A stretch of DNA of 38,234 nucleotides from Chara braunii (taxonomy: Eukaryota; Streptophyta; Charophyceae; Charales; Characeae): positions 2,439,499-2,477,732 of the forward strand of contig BFEA01000125.1 in NCBI GenBank assembly GCA_003427395.1, in the 5' to 3' direction. This document shows, piece by piece, positions 20,584 to 32,694 of this stretch. How positions within the stretch are numbered: position 1 is the stretch's first letter; each line of letters starts with the position of its first letter. Position numbers and translations under genes: made by a program. The notes beneath the pieces were generated by a model that did not search any database, was not told the origin of the DNA, and saw only the letters and a list, made by a program, of their open reading frames with translations.

Positions 20584-20771
20584 TTTGGTCGAGGATTTGG
20601 CTCTTGTGAGCCCTCGGGCATGTCTCCAGTTTTTTGGGTAGCAAGGTCAGTCGGGGACCCGGCTCTTGCGAGCCCTTTGGCATGTGTCCTCGGGTTTTGG
20701 GGTAGCAAGCTAAGTCGAGGACCTGGCTATTGCGAGCCCTTTGGCACACGTCTTCGGGTTTGGGGCATGGC
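20584..20771. repeat. Three tandem copies of about 62 bp
   Basis: Each copy contains GTCG.GGA followed by TGGCT or CGGCT, GAGCCC and GGCA..TGTC or CGTC. The copies are moderately diverged. Confidence 0.85.
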
Positions 20772-21094
20772 TAAGATCCGGACCACCGGACAGGGATCAG
20801 GACTGTCCGTGGTCCGAGGTCCGGGGTCTGGGTCCGGATCTCGGTCCGGATATGTGGGCCCCAGCCCAACAGGCAATTTTTTTTGGGTGGCCCATGGCGT
20901 ATGTTCACGCCCTGGGCCGCCCCAAAAAAATGTTGCCTGATTTTTTACCCCCCTCGCCAAGGATTTGAAAGGTTTGGAAAGTCTACGAGGGGGTTTGGTA
21001 ACTTCGGTTTTGTTCCCTACCTGCGGCACAAGTGTGCGGTGCAGCCGGAGCAGTGCGGTGGTCACTGATGTGCAAAAAAAAAAAAAAAAAAAAA
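20772..21094. other. CCGGA-rich segment ending in A21
   Basis: Multiple GGTCCGG/TCCGGA words at 20774-20850 give overlapping short inverted repeats. The segment ends at an A21 tract (21074-21094). It may be a retroposed sequence, but no promoter or coding part is recognised. Confidence 0.35.
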
Positions 21095-21431
21095 GTCGCT
21101 GTTGTGTGAGAACAGGAGAGAGAGAGAGAGAGACAGAGAGAGAGCAGACAAATAGCTCCTTATAATTTATTAGAAAATCCTTGCGGGCTATCCGAGAGGC
21201 CCCTGCAGATCTGCAGATAATTAGCAAGGGTTTCTCACCATGAGCTAAGTAATGCTCATAGCCATGCTAAGGTCATGGCACGCTAAGTATATATGTTGTT
21301 GATTCACGTTAAGGTTTGTGTTTCAGCAGTTATGGGACCACTGATCACGCGAGTTTCTGGGCAGTAGCAGGCCAACTCACCACGTGCTTTTCAGGGCTTC
21401 CCTCCACTACTCACCAAATGTGCAAAACTAT

Positions 21432-21833
21432 AATGAATCTTCTGCTAGAACATGGAACCATACACCGCCATATGTTTTGTCTTTTGTTCAAGTAGTGACG
21501 AGTGGAGCAAAACCCTTAGGGCCACTGCTCGTAGGAAGAGGAAACAAAAGAAAGAGTTGGAATGAAACTTCTGCTAGAACATGGAACCATACGCATATGT
21601 TTTGTCTTTTGTGCCAGTAGTGACGAGTGGAGCAAGGCCCAGCAAGGCCGTTAGGGCCACTGCTCGTAGGAAAAGGAAACAAAAGAAACTTTAAGAAAGA
21701 GAGGGATGAAACTTCTGCAAGAACATGGAACTATATCGCGCCATATATTTTGTCTTTTGTGGAAGTAGTGATCAGTGGAGCAAGGCCCTTCGGGTCGTTG
21801 CTCGTAGGAAAACGAAACAAAAGAAAGGAGAGA
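21432..21833. repeat. Three tandem copies of 129-144 bp
   Basis: Copies start at 21432, 21561 and 21705 with ATGAAWCTTCTGC. All contain TTTTGTCTTTTGT, GTAGTGA and TGCTCGTAGG in order. The second copy has a 15-bp internal insertion-like repeat (AAGGCCCAGCAAGGCC). Confidence 0.95.
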
Positions 21834-22103
21834 GCTACGTAGTTGTAATTGTGACCCATAACTGTTAGAAAGCAGACATGACTTAGGATTCATAACATAT
21901 ATTGCTGGCCTGCTTCACTCTCGCAGGAAATTTGTCGAACTTCTCTTGAGATATTGGACTCTTGCAGATGCGTTGTTGGGGTCCTTCGGAAAAAACACTA
22001 TTTAATAAGGAATACGTGGGGCCAATTTTTTTTTTTTTCGTCGTCCTCTCTTTTTGTCTTCCTCCTCGTCTCTTCCCCCTCCTTTCTGGGTTATTTAGTT
22101 TTT

Positions 22104-22250
22104 ATTTGGTCTACTTTCCCATTAATGCGTGTCATCTTGGCGCAGGGTCATGCTAAATTTGAAGGAGAAGATTAGCATGGCTCCTGCACATGGTTGACAA
22201 GCTTTAACTGAGAAGTAGGAGTAAAGGTGTTTTTTTTTTTTTTTTTTTTT
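22104..22250. pseudogene. Fold-back U6 snRNA (inverted duplication)
   Basis: The right arm (22164-22229, plus strand) contains GAGAAGATTAGCATGG and continues CTCCTGCACATGGTTGACA, matching 31 of 35 positions of the U6 core. A diverged U6-like 3' end (GAGAAGTAGG) and a T21 tract (22230-22250) follow. The left arm (22104-22156) is the reverse complement of the same U6 3' half: ATTTGG..., TGCGTGTCATC, GCGCAGGGTCATGCTAA. The arms are separated by about 7 nt, so a transcript would be a long hairpin. The U6 5' end is absent from both arms. It is therefore not a normal spliceosomal U6 gene but a rearranged copy. Confidence 0.8.
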
Positions 22251-22261
22251 GGGGGGGGGGG
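22251..22261. repeat. G11 tract after T21
   Basis: T21 passes directly into G11. Such a junction is prone to sequencing and replication slippage. Confidence 0.9.
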
Positions 22262-22799
22262 AATATGGGGGATGTGGACTAGGGGTATGGACCGCTCCGG
22301 AACTTTCGGAATATTCCGGTTTTTCGGAAGTGTGGATGGCCCCGCGAGATCAGGGGTCCGGCATAGCTATGGTTTGGGGCAAGTAAGTATTAATTATTTT
22401 CCCCCGCCAACAAGTAGATAGAAATAGAAATAATCAAACCACATCAACAAATTGTCAATAGCAAGTGGCAGTTTCATACATGATATCGTGTCTTCATGTA
22501 GATTGACCCATGTATCGAGGAACACAGCATTGTAGAGTTAAGGTTTCTTAATGACACGTTGGCATAATGGATGAGAGTGATTGGGTGGTCTTAGAGATTT
22601 TAACATAAAAAATTTTTTAGTGTTAATTAAGTGCGTGATTTTATTCATAGTTGAGTTCTCATTTGCAAGACAATATAAAGTTTTATAAATAAGCAGGAAA
22701 TTTGATTTTTTATCACGAAACATACCTTTAGGGGTCCTATCACTACGCCTTTAGAAAGATTTTACAAAAATAGGTCAAATAAACCATGTGAATGCATTT

Positions 22800-23000
22800 T
22801 GTGCGTGATCAAAGTCGCATAGTCACTATGGGAGAAGGATTTAATTTCTTAGCACATAACGTTCTCCACCTTGGTAAAAGGTATGAAGAACAGACGCATT
22901 GTCTAAATCCCATGATCTTGTCAGTAGAGTTGCTTCGTTAAAAAAAAATCAGGAAATACATTTTGCAAACTCGTTTTGTAAAACATTCTCACAAAGGTTT
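22800..23000 (+). repeat. Island repeat R1, copy 1
   Basis: It shares with 25470-25690 the words TCGCATAGTCACTA.GGGAGAAGGATTT, TTCTTA.CACAT, TTGG.AAAAGG and, at the end, GCAAACTCGTTTTGTAA..CA.TCTCACAAAGGTT. It is moderately diverged. Confidence 0.8.
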
Positions 23001-25390
23001 TACAGTATTAAACTTATCAGTACTTTGGTTTCATCGATTACCGGATAAGAAAAGTATTTGCAGAACAGAAAAAAACTAAAACACTACATAAAGAAAGAAC
23101 AATACGTAGAAAAACAATCTAATAAGTCTATCAGATTTAAATAACTTGAATACAAGTTATAACTAATACCGAAGGAGGAAAGATGCATTTTTTTACGAGA
23201 TTTTAAAATCGCGAACTGCCCCAACTTGATTTGTGATAAAGCCCAACAACTCCCCACTAATTTTCATACAGATGAAAAACACCAGCACGTTCAAATCAAA
23301 ATTTGTATCAGCTTCACACTTCCAAGAGGTTTCATTATGGCTCGAAGCACATAAAGTCGGAACACTGCCTTTCTTTTTCCACAGAGATCTTTTAGCTTTC
23401 CAATTTTATTGAGGACGAAGGTATGACTTTATTTATGTCTTTGTATGAGATCCTTTTTTTTTCAATATGAAAATTTATGCACTAACAACTTTGTGGTTTA
23501 CTTTTTATTGAGGTTGTAGGAAAATCCGTACAAATAAAATTTAATTGTTGGTTAACGGATCCTATAGCGGACCCTATCCTAGTATCAACTTTGATTTATT
23601 CAACTATTGTCGAAACAACGAATGTTTTCATGATGATAAGGTGATCTCCGTCTTTTTAACACGAACCTAATGTTTTAAGTATTGATTATTTTTATGGAAG
23701 TTATGATATGTTTTTCTCGGCAACAACATAAATCTTATAAGATTATTTTAGAAAGATTAAGTTTTTAAAGTGTTGAAAATGCGCTTTCACATGAGAAATG
23801 TGCTTTCTGTTAGTTAATAATTTTTCAATTCATTTGAGATTTTATGTGTTTGTTTTTCTTATACCGTCAACGTGTGAAATAAAATAAGCTGCTTCTTAAT
23901 TTATCACACGTAAAAATTGACAACAATTAACAATAACTCCACTGGCATTGGCGTAATTAAAATATTAAATATAAAAAAAATATATATATATATATATAAT
24001 AAAATAAAAATATTAAATATGATACAAAATTTATAATTTGATATTTGTATTTATCCTCATCATTTTGTATAAACGAAATTGTAAGTAGTACGAGTAACCT
24101 TCACATCTCATGTTGCTTTTACTGATCGTATATTCAAGTGAAAAGTTTTTTAACTTTCTATGAATTTTTTTTTCAAAAGGGGTTTTCGATTTACATGTTT
24201 TCAGCTGTTTTTTCATGCTAACGTAGCTATCTGATAATGTCACTGGCATGGCAACCGGTCTACCATAGGTTGACCCATCCCAGTCCTCTCGTATTGAAGA
24301 TGATTTTTTTGAGTTCTTTTTAAATTTTCAAATGTAAATATGAATTGAATTATCTCACGACGTTCTAATTGTTATGTTGATCACTAACTCGCCTGAGCCT
24401 GTTGTTGCTCGATATGAAAAAAATGAAAGTTTTGAGGGTCAAAAGCACGGAGTGTGATCTAGACAGGCAGTTGGGAAAGGAAAGTAATTCTTAATTCATT
24501 AATGTATGAAGGTCACGCAGTGGAAGAGGCATGATTTGAACCTATGTAAAAATATAACCTTCAACAAATTTACAGTATGTCACTTTTGACCACTCGGTGA
24601 CTCTCTTGCAAATTTTAGTATTCTATAGGACAATTTTTTTAATCGCTTGAAATTTTTGTGAAAATTCAGCGTCCTTGTTTTTTTTTTTATCCTTTGAATT
24701 TTTTTATTTTGTATTCTGAGTAAGTTTTTTTATTTATCAAACAATTTACAAGATTTGTGGACAAGACTTATTTGGTTTCGTAAAGTAATTGATTCAAGAA
24801 TAAGATAGCAAAAAAAAAACAAAATAAGGTATTCCATGAACAAAGTCATATTTTAGTTGTAGATAATGATTACATTTCAATATTACCAACAAAATTGAGT
24901 ACCATTATATTTCAATACCATTTATGCTTTCAAAATACAATATTGGATGAATCTAAAAATTTTAGAAAAATTTAATCAATGTATATGATGCAGATAACGA
25001 TTTAACGACTTATACGATTCTAGGTCATACAAAAAATGTTTAATTTATGTATATGATGTAGAGAGAGATTTGTAGAAGATGATTCATAATAAATTTGAAA
25101 TAAAAATATAAAATTAAAAATTTATGAATTATTTTTTTTAACTATTTTTTAGTCAAAATTTTTAATTTTTATTTAAATTATTAATTATTCTTCTTAACTC
25201 TTTCCTTAGTCAAATTTTTTAATTTTTATTTAAATCTTAATAATGATTCTCATTTATCTGTCTCAACCTATGATTTGCTTAATAAATTTTTATTGATCCC
25301 TAACGATATTTTGCGTTACACCCTTTAAATAATTTGTGCGAGGTTTTTTTTGATAAAAGGTGATTCAGCTGGCTTAATCGCTTTGATAAG

Positions 25391-25700
25391 AACTCGTTTT
25401 GTAATACAATCTCACAAGGCTCGAAGAGTTGTTCAGGGCGTTCAAGGGTTCCTATCACAATGACTCCAACCCATGGGCCTGCACTTTGTGCCTGATCAAA
25501 CTCGCATAGTCACTACGGGAGAAGGATTTCATTTCTTAACACATGACGTTCTTCACATTGGCAAAAGGCTCGAAGAGTAGATGCTTCGCGTCTGAATCTC
25601 ACAGGCTCATCAACAAAGTTTCTCCGTTCAATAAATCACATGAAACACTTTTTTCGCAAACTCGTTTTGTAATACAATCTCACAAAGGTTCCGCTGTACA
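25391..25700 (+). repeat. Island repeat R1, copy 2, with 270-bp periodicity
   Basis: Homologous to 22800-23000. The word AACTCGTTTTGTAATACAATCTCACAA occurs at both ends (25391 and about 25661), so this copy looks like one unit plus the start of a second in a former tandem array. Confidence 0.8.
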
Positions 25701-28340
25701 CCGACTCATGTAACGTAATAGACAATTTTCGTGTTTTTTACATAACCAGTTTTTTTTTTAACTTACTTAGGAAAAAAACATACCCATCCCTTGCATAAAC
25801 TATTTTTAACTTTTTAGAACTGAATTGAGAATAGTATATGGTATTGAAATAATGTCGCTCAGGATATATTTTGGACGAGATCTTAACTCGTTAAATTATA
25901 CTTAGATTCGACAAGTGCAACACATAAGGAAATAATTAAGCTACTTCAAAACGTTTTACTCAACAAAAAAACATAGAAATGTAATAATGTTTGTTGGAAG
26001 GAAACCGAAGGAGAGTATTTATCTACACAAAGCAAATAAGATTTGTTATAATATAATTTGTTGCAGGTGTTTTATAAAGCATTGCAAATCCCAAATAAAT
26101 TGGTCAACGACAAAAACAAAATAAAATAATGATGAAAGGTAAATATAAAATCGCGAGATTTAGTTTAGCAATCGTTATTTTTCATCTATGTAGAAGTATG
26201 GTAGACAACGTGAGGATAATGGGCAAATACAAAAATAATGCAGATGAAAGAACTATATATAAAAACTAAATAATATATTTTAAGCTTAGTAAGTGTATGT
26301 CGATATTTTTCATAAGAATAAAATAAAATAACAAACATGATAGAGTATGCAGCGTATAAAGAAAACTTCTTAGTTATACGAGTTGATAACAACAAAATGT
26401 AAAATTTTGCTAAGATAGTTTTTGAATTAAAAAGTAAAAACATTTACAGAACCATCTGCAATCATAAAGAAGGTAAGATGATATTGCACCTTGAACGCAT
26501 GATATTATGAATCGCTTCCATAGGAGTTGCAATTGACACTTCGACTTATGAATAACATCGTACAATTGATTAACTTAGGTTGTGGGTTGCAAACCCTGTA
26601 ACCTAGCGCGTGAACATCAACGAGCACTGGCTGATGCATGGCTGTACACACACGCACTTCCCTTGGTTGTGGCACGGTAAGAGCTATAAATATTGTGTGC
26701 ACTACCAAATAGATTTAGTCAAGGATTGTTGTAGGTCATAGGGTTGTCTGAGTATGTTGGTCATAGGTTGTTATGATGATCTCCACTGTTTTGCATATCA
26801 TACCATTTGAGATTGTAGTACATATGGTTTAACACAATTATGCCATGATGATGTGCATGGGTTCAAGTCTGACTTGGAACTTCGTTGGTGGGTTTCTAAC
26901 CCACATAAACCTATCATACATAAAATCGAAAACTCTTATACATCATAACCTACATACATACATATATAACTTAGAGACTCAAATATAGTTTATAGGCACA
27001 CACATAGCCTATGGGCTCGTATACACGGTCTTTTGACACACACACACACACACAACCGATGGTCAACCTACAAAATAGTTACAATGTCAGGTAGTCTCCG
27101 ATATCTGTCAGAGGTGTTATATACTAAATATGAGTTTGAGGGGAATATTAGACATAATCAGTGATATGATGGGTAGGGTTAGGGTAGTATGTGAGGCCAA
27201 AAAAAACACCGCTTGAGTGTGGCATTCGAAGTACCCATGTGGCAAGGCTCGTCTGATCAATTGGAGTTATATGGGGTTACTTACCTATCTTTGATACCTA
27301 TAATGATTGTCCGATCCAAATCACCCTCTGAGATGGTGAGATGATTGTCATGAGTGGCTAACACTGAGGTAAGGTAATAGGAATAGGGATACGGTAAGAG
27401 GATTTGTCAGAGGATGGATAAAGAGGCGATATTATAAAAATAAAGTGTCAGGATAATTAATAGTTGACTGCGACAACTATCTCTACAACAACTTGGGTTT
27501 TTCATATGAGATGAACAAAATATATACAAAACCTTGGGGATGCATGGACTAACTAATAAATTTTGAGACTGATCGGACGAGATTTTGTGAAGTTTTTGAA
27601 AGATCATTATGATGGAGAAGGAACGGGGCACCTTTGGTTTTGATTTACGGTTTTTGTTTCAAATAATAAGAGTAAATGAGAATCGCGCTTTTTGAAAATG
27701 TATAAGGTTTTTATTAACAAATAAAATTTAAAAAGACAATTTGTAACGGTAATGAAAAAGAGCGGGTTAACAAACCTTAACTAATATAACATTTTATAGG
27801 CTATCACAATTTGAATTTTTATGATAATCTACAAAACATTATGAAAATAATTTTATAATATGGCTAACGCTGCTCATATGCTAAGAAATGACCTTACATG
27901 GAACTTCAGGTGTGGGGTATATTAATATATGAACAAGACTAAAATAAAACCAACAAAATTTTTCATAAACAAATTGTGATAAACAAAAAAATAGTTTTCA
28001 TGTTCTTTCTAATAATTTTCTAGCAGCAAGGGACATCTACAATCAATAGTATAGATCCCGTAGTAAATTTTTTTGACTATTCTCTGCTTCAAAAATTAAA
28101 GCAAATAAAAATTGATTAAATTTTATTTTTAAAATAAATTCAACAATGTAAAACCTTTAATTTTATTGGATAAAATAAGGGTGGTAACCTAGAGAAGAAA
28201 ACAAAAATCTCATTCTGATATATGCCACCAATTAAAAAAATATAAAAGAGACTAACTGCTTTATAATACAAATCAAATAGCGACAATATCATAAAAAATA
28301 TCCGAAGGTCATAAAAACAATTGAGATTATATGTATGCAA

Positions 28341-29240
28341 ATATGCAACACTTTTTATCAACCTTTAACTGTAAATGGGGATAATAAAAATAACCTATAT
28401 AACTTTAATCGTTGCATAATGCATTATGAAGTAGTATACAGTATGATAAAAAAAATAAAAATAAAATTAAGTGAGAGCATCGTGCATATGTACATATAAA
28501 ACCATTTTATCATCAATTTGTTGCAATATCTCATACGATGTTTTTTTCTTTATATCCCTATTATTTTCAGCAAGTCATAAAATGTGTGGTTTGAATGTTA
28601 AGGTTTAAGTTTGACAAGTCTTAATTTTATTTTTTTGATTTTTTCACCATTTTTATTAACGACAAGTAAAAATATTTAATCTAAAAAAATATATATATTT
28701 TTTATAAGTGGAGCAAAGATTGCAACCCTAATATTTAATGAACAAAAAATATATAAACAATCAACAATTCGATTAAAAAAAATAAAATTCATAAAGGTTA
28801 ATTAAGATAATAAAGTCTGCAATGGTTGATAACATATGCAATATATTCAGTCAAGCTTTAACTCTTGATAAAGACAATAAAAATAACCCAAATGACTATA
28901 ATCGTTATGTAGTACGTTATGACCATAAAAATAAAAACTCGGTACATTGTTTAGTACAATGCAAGAAAGTTACGACATACTAGGTGAGAACATCGTATAT
29001 ATGAAAATCACCTTGTCATCAAATTTTTAAAAACTCATACAAGTTTTTATTTGGATTAACATCTCTGTTACTATCAGCATACCATAAAAAATATTGTTTT
29101 TAACGATAAGGTTTGAATCCGACTTTTTTTATTTTATTTTTTCACAATTGTTTTTAGGGTAAGTAGATATAATATAAAAAAAAAGGTTTCTTAAAGTAAA
29201 TGAACAAGTTTGCAACCCTTATATTTGTTTAACAAAAACA
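28341..29240 (+). repeat. Diverged 493-bp tandem duplication in AT island
   Basis: Copy one is at 28341-28760 and copy two at 28834-29240. Collinear landmarks include ATATGCAA, CTTTAACT, AATAAAAATAACC, TATAATCGTT, GAGAACATCGT/GAGAGCATCGT, AAGGTTTRA and TTGCAACCCT. The divergence suggests an old event. Confidence 0.8.
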
Positions 29241-29751
29241 CCTTGTTGTCAAAAAAATAAGAAATTACATATTAAAAAAAATTGCATTATAGATTATTTA
29301 GACATGAGAATTTATGTTGTACATATAAACGTAACCATCTTATGTTTGTGTCATGAAATTTTAACATTATTGGTATGCCCAAACTCCGGTTGACACCCCC
29401 TAAACTAATGTTGTGCTCAAGTAATGGGGTATGAAAATTATCAACATGTTCAAGCAAAACGTGAATCGCACAAATTATTGACATATACCGGTCACATCTT
29501 TGAAGGGATTATCGGTATACTTAATGCTATTTTGCCATTAATAGTCCATACAAACCTGCTTCCTCATCCTCTCCCTCTCTTTATGATATATATACGATTG
29601 TGCACTAATGAATTGTCTCCTTCCCTATCTTATTGCACATAAGTGTGTTGTCATGTTTGCTAAACCAAACTTTATCAACGGCTCGAGGATGGGGCTGGGA
29701 AAGTGTCGTTCGTCATAGCCCCGCCTCCCTCTCCCTCATCCTCCACTTTCT

Positions 29752-29796
29752 CTCTCTTTCTTTCTCTCTCTCGCATGCATGTACCAAAAAAAAAAG

Positions 29797-29861
<65 letters not shown>
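29752..29861. repeat. (CT)n then (GA)n microsatellites
   Basis: Short CTTT/CT tracts precede a pure GA array (about 29801-29861), just inside the GC-richer side of the island boundary. Confidence 0.95.
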
Positions 29862-29864
<3 letters not shown>

Positions 29865-32096
29865 CACAATTGTACATACCTTCGTCCTGGGTTCAACAAC
29901 AATTTTGAGGGCCCCAAATTATGGGCCCATGGGACTGGACATACCAAAAGATGGCAAAGGGATAAACAGGGTACAGCATGAAGTCCAGTGAGGCCTGGGG
30001 AACAATGAAAAGATGGGCGCTGTCCTAGGTGCAATGCAATGTTTATTTATTTAATTTTTTTCCAGTGTTGTGGAGGCCGGGGTTTGTGATAGGGGTTCTG
30101 TCTGGACAAGAGACGATCAATCCCATGGAGTGTGCAGGACTATGTGGGGATGTCTCTAAGGTTGGGTCCCACATTCTAATGTTTTCCTGAGTCTTGGAGA
30201 GTCTGGTCTCCACCGCGAAATTAGGAAGAGCACCATTTTGATCAGATATGGCCATATGCAGGTTCCAAAGGGTACTCTACTGGAAAACGGCGTAGAAATG
30301 GCCGTTCAGAGATGGGAGCATGGGAGGAGAGCAGTCCGTGCCTGATGAAAAGGCTGGAGCAATAACAGGGGGGGGAATACTTGGCCTCCAGTTCGACCAA
30401 GGTCGGGGGGGGTACTTGTTGTGGAACACAAATTTTTATGCCCCGTTGCCGTCCAATGAAGAACCACCGAAACCGCCATTAGCTTTGCACCTTGAGAAGA
30501 ACGTGGGATGTCCGAAACGGCCAAAGACAGACTCCCGCGGATGGAAGGTTGGATCCAACCCTAAGACAGAGGACACATCTATACCCACACACTCATTCGC
30601 GCCCTTCCCCTCGACCTCACTGGCCACATGCGAGCAGTCTAGCCGCCCGCACACGCCCCGCCGTCAGAGAATACGATGCAAAGTTTCCCACCAAAGAGTA
30701 CCGATTGAAATCCGAAGGGAGAGCACGAGAGATCCCGCCGTAAGCAATACGTGTCTGCAGGGCAGGGGGCAATCATAAACTCTTCGCCTAAAGGGACAGA
30801 CGGAAGAGGCAGTAGGCGTATCCAAGTGAGAAAAGGGTTCAGATACGCAACGCAATCTTGAGTCTTGAGCGCGCGGCAAACGCAGAGCGCTATGCGTGAG
30901 GCGGCTACGACAAAAGGAAAACTCGAGCGCGACGGGTAAGAAAAGAGCAACTTCCGCAGAGAAAGTTAGGGCGGGCGGCGAAATATGTAATGAACGCGGG
31001 CGAAACGAATCGACCCTCATGGTCACTTTTGCCACGTGGGCAAGGGAGCTCTCGGCGGGAGGAGAGGCAAGGCACGCACACTTACTCATTTGTGTGTGAG
31101 TGCGGCTGTGTCCACGTCATCGTTCGTCTCCACTTCCAACGGTCTCCGCTGGTCTGCTTTTGACGGCAACGCCGCACGAGGAGCGCAACTGGCGGCCGCC
31201 AGTCCAGAGACAGACAGGTCTTCGTGTAGGGTGCGGGGAGGACACGTGGCAGCATAGCTAACGAGTTGTGGATTCAGAGATCGTTCGCACTTGGAGGCAA
31301 AAACTTAACTATAACTGCGCACCTACTCGTTTGTGTTTGGAGGGACCGGACCTATAGAAGCTCTCTGGATGAGCGACAGGGTCTGTGGTGAGGCTAGTTT
31401 GTTGTGGGATGGTCTAGGGTCATAGACAGAGGAGAGCTTGCGAACGGTGAAGGACGCCATAGCCGCGGAGAGACTGTAGGAAACGGTCTCGGCGACGAAG
31501 GGGGTGTTTCAGACGGCCGCAGCTGACGCCAGTTTTTTCCATCAACAGAACTATCAGACCCTCGGGAGCGTATACCGGTGAGTTGATTCTACGTGCGTGG
31601 TTGTGTTCGTGCTGCTTACCCACCACACCCACCCGCTTTTCGTCCACCATCTTTCTGCTTCTCCTCTTTTTCCTCCTCCTCCTCTTCATACTGCCTGCTG
31701 CTCTCTTCCCCTCTCTCTACGCTATCCGTCCTCTTCCTTCTTCCGGCTTCCGGTCTTAGTACTCCTGTGCCTCCTCCTCCTCCTCCCTCCCTCCCCTCTC
31801 CCATCTTCGAAGCAAAAGTCGGCCGTACAAGCCGTACAACCGTACAAGCGGCAACCTGACGTCCTCGTCTAGTCCGTCGCAGGATAGGACGCGTTGTCTG
31901 CGGTGTTGTCCCACTGTTCCAAGGAACTGACCTGCCGTGGTCAGTCTATCTTTGGACTGCCTGATTGAGGAATTCCAGGATGAGCCAGCTGGAGTCCTAC
32001 GTGCTAGGCGAGCCTGGTGATCGTAGCTAGGCGGGACGCTGTTGCCTGCTGCGTATATTACAGTACTAGGTATGCGGACGTTTAAACGATCCGATA
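29862..32096. other. No confirmed gene; possible promoter/5' exon region
   Basis: GC and CpG rise, mainly at 30890-31600. A sequence CGTATACCG|GTGAGTTG at about 31570-31585 is a good splice-donor match downstream of a long stretch with CCTATAGAAG at about 31350. This could be a non-coding first exon on the plus strand, but no downstream coding exon is recognised. Open frames at 30320-30778 and 31756-32112 have no known domains. Confidence 0.25.
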
Positions 32097-32195
32097 GCAA
32101 GTAGACCGCCATGCGCTATGTAGTACGTGGTTTTTTGTATCTAATAGCAAATAGACCACACCGTGCACTATGTACGTGGTCTAATGGATCGCGAA
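32097..32195. repeat. Tandem duplication (about 50 bp x2) with inner palindrome
   Basis: ATAGCAARTAGACC and CACTATGTA/GCTATGTAGTACGTGGT recur. Within the second copy TAGACCAC and GTGGTCTA form an 8-bp inverted repeat. Confidence 0.75.
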
Positions 32196-32229
32196 CACTT
32201 GATCACTTGTCCTAGTAATCGCAGAAGGA

Positions 32230-32362
32230 ATGGCGGGAAGAAAGGCAGGCGACGAGAAAATGGCGGGAAGAAAGGCAGGTGACGAGAAAATGGCGGGAAG
32301 AAAGGCAGGTGACGAGAAAATGGCGGGAAGAAAGGCAGGTGACGAGAAAATGGCGGGAAGAT
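32230..32362. repeat. 30-bp minisatellite, 4.4 copies
   Basis: Units start ATGGCGGGAAGAAAGG at 32230, 32260, 32290 and 32320, with a partial unit at 32350. Copies are nearly identical (one C/T change). Because 30 is a multiple of three, it leaves long repetitive frames on the minus strand; these are not evidence of a gene. Confidence 0.97.
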
Positions 32363-32586
32363 GATGAGAAAGCTTCGCACTGCGGTGCGGTGAAATGAGC
32401 CGGCGATGGAGAAAGCAAGTAAAATAGACGGAGAGGCCACCTATCGATAACGAGCCGTATGATTGGCAGCAGGATCCATCCGTCGCTCGGAATTCACCTC
32501 TGCCCATTCCTTCACACTGTTCACAGGCTCAAACTTTTCCTTGGTGGGGCATGCTCTCGCTTCTCCATCCCTCTCCTTCCAGACTA

Positions 32587-32694
32587 CCGTCTTCACCCGA
32601 ATAGAAAACGCACACCCTTATAGCCGTATTTTGTGCAACTTTCAGTCTACATACACAGCCATAATGACCGGGCGCTCTATTCGGGTGAAGACGG
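32587..32694. mobile_element. MITE family copy B (108 bp, TA flanks)
   Basis: Terminal inverted repeats CCGTCTTCACCCGAATAG and CTATTCGGGTGAAGACGG are perfect over 18 bp. The element is bounded by TA on both sides (32585-32586 and 32695-32696). The core carries CTTTCAGTCTACAT. The size, TA flanks and lack of coding capacity fit a Tc1/mariner-type (Stowaway-like) MITE. Confidence 0.9.

Larger units (their letters stand above)
22400..29640. other. 7-kb AT-rich island without genes
   Basis: Base composition changes sharply near 22400 and returns near 29640. The island is dominated by A/T runs and (TA)n at about 23975-23998. The longest open frames are about 85 codons and none resembles a known protein. 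It contains its own repeats (22800/25470 and 28341/28834). I see no rRNA, tRNA or organelle gene. It could be a foreign insertion, a relic of an AT-rich element or an assembly join. Confidence 0.75.

Noticed and set aside
22104-22250. A functional U6 snRNA gene
   Set aside because: The 5' domain is missing, the 3' domain is diverged and the upstream sequence is an antisense U6 copy with no plant upstream sequence element visible.
22400-29640. Organelle-derived insertion (plastid or mitochondrial)
   Set aside because: AT-rich composition alone suggested it, but I recognise no organelle gene, rRNA or tRNA, and the internal repeats are unlike plastid DNA.
31997-32507. Repetitive FLPAIFSSPA-type protein on the minus strand
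   Set aside because: It is a translation of the 30-bp minisatellite; all three frames stay open for the same reason.
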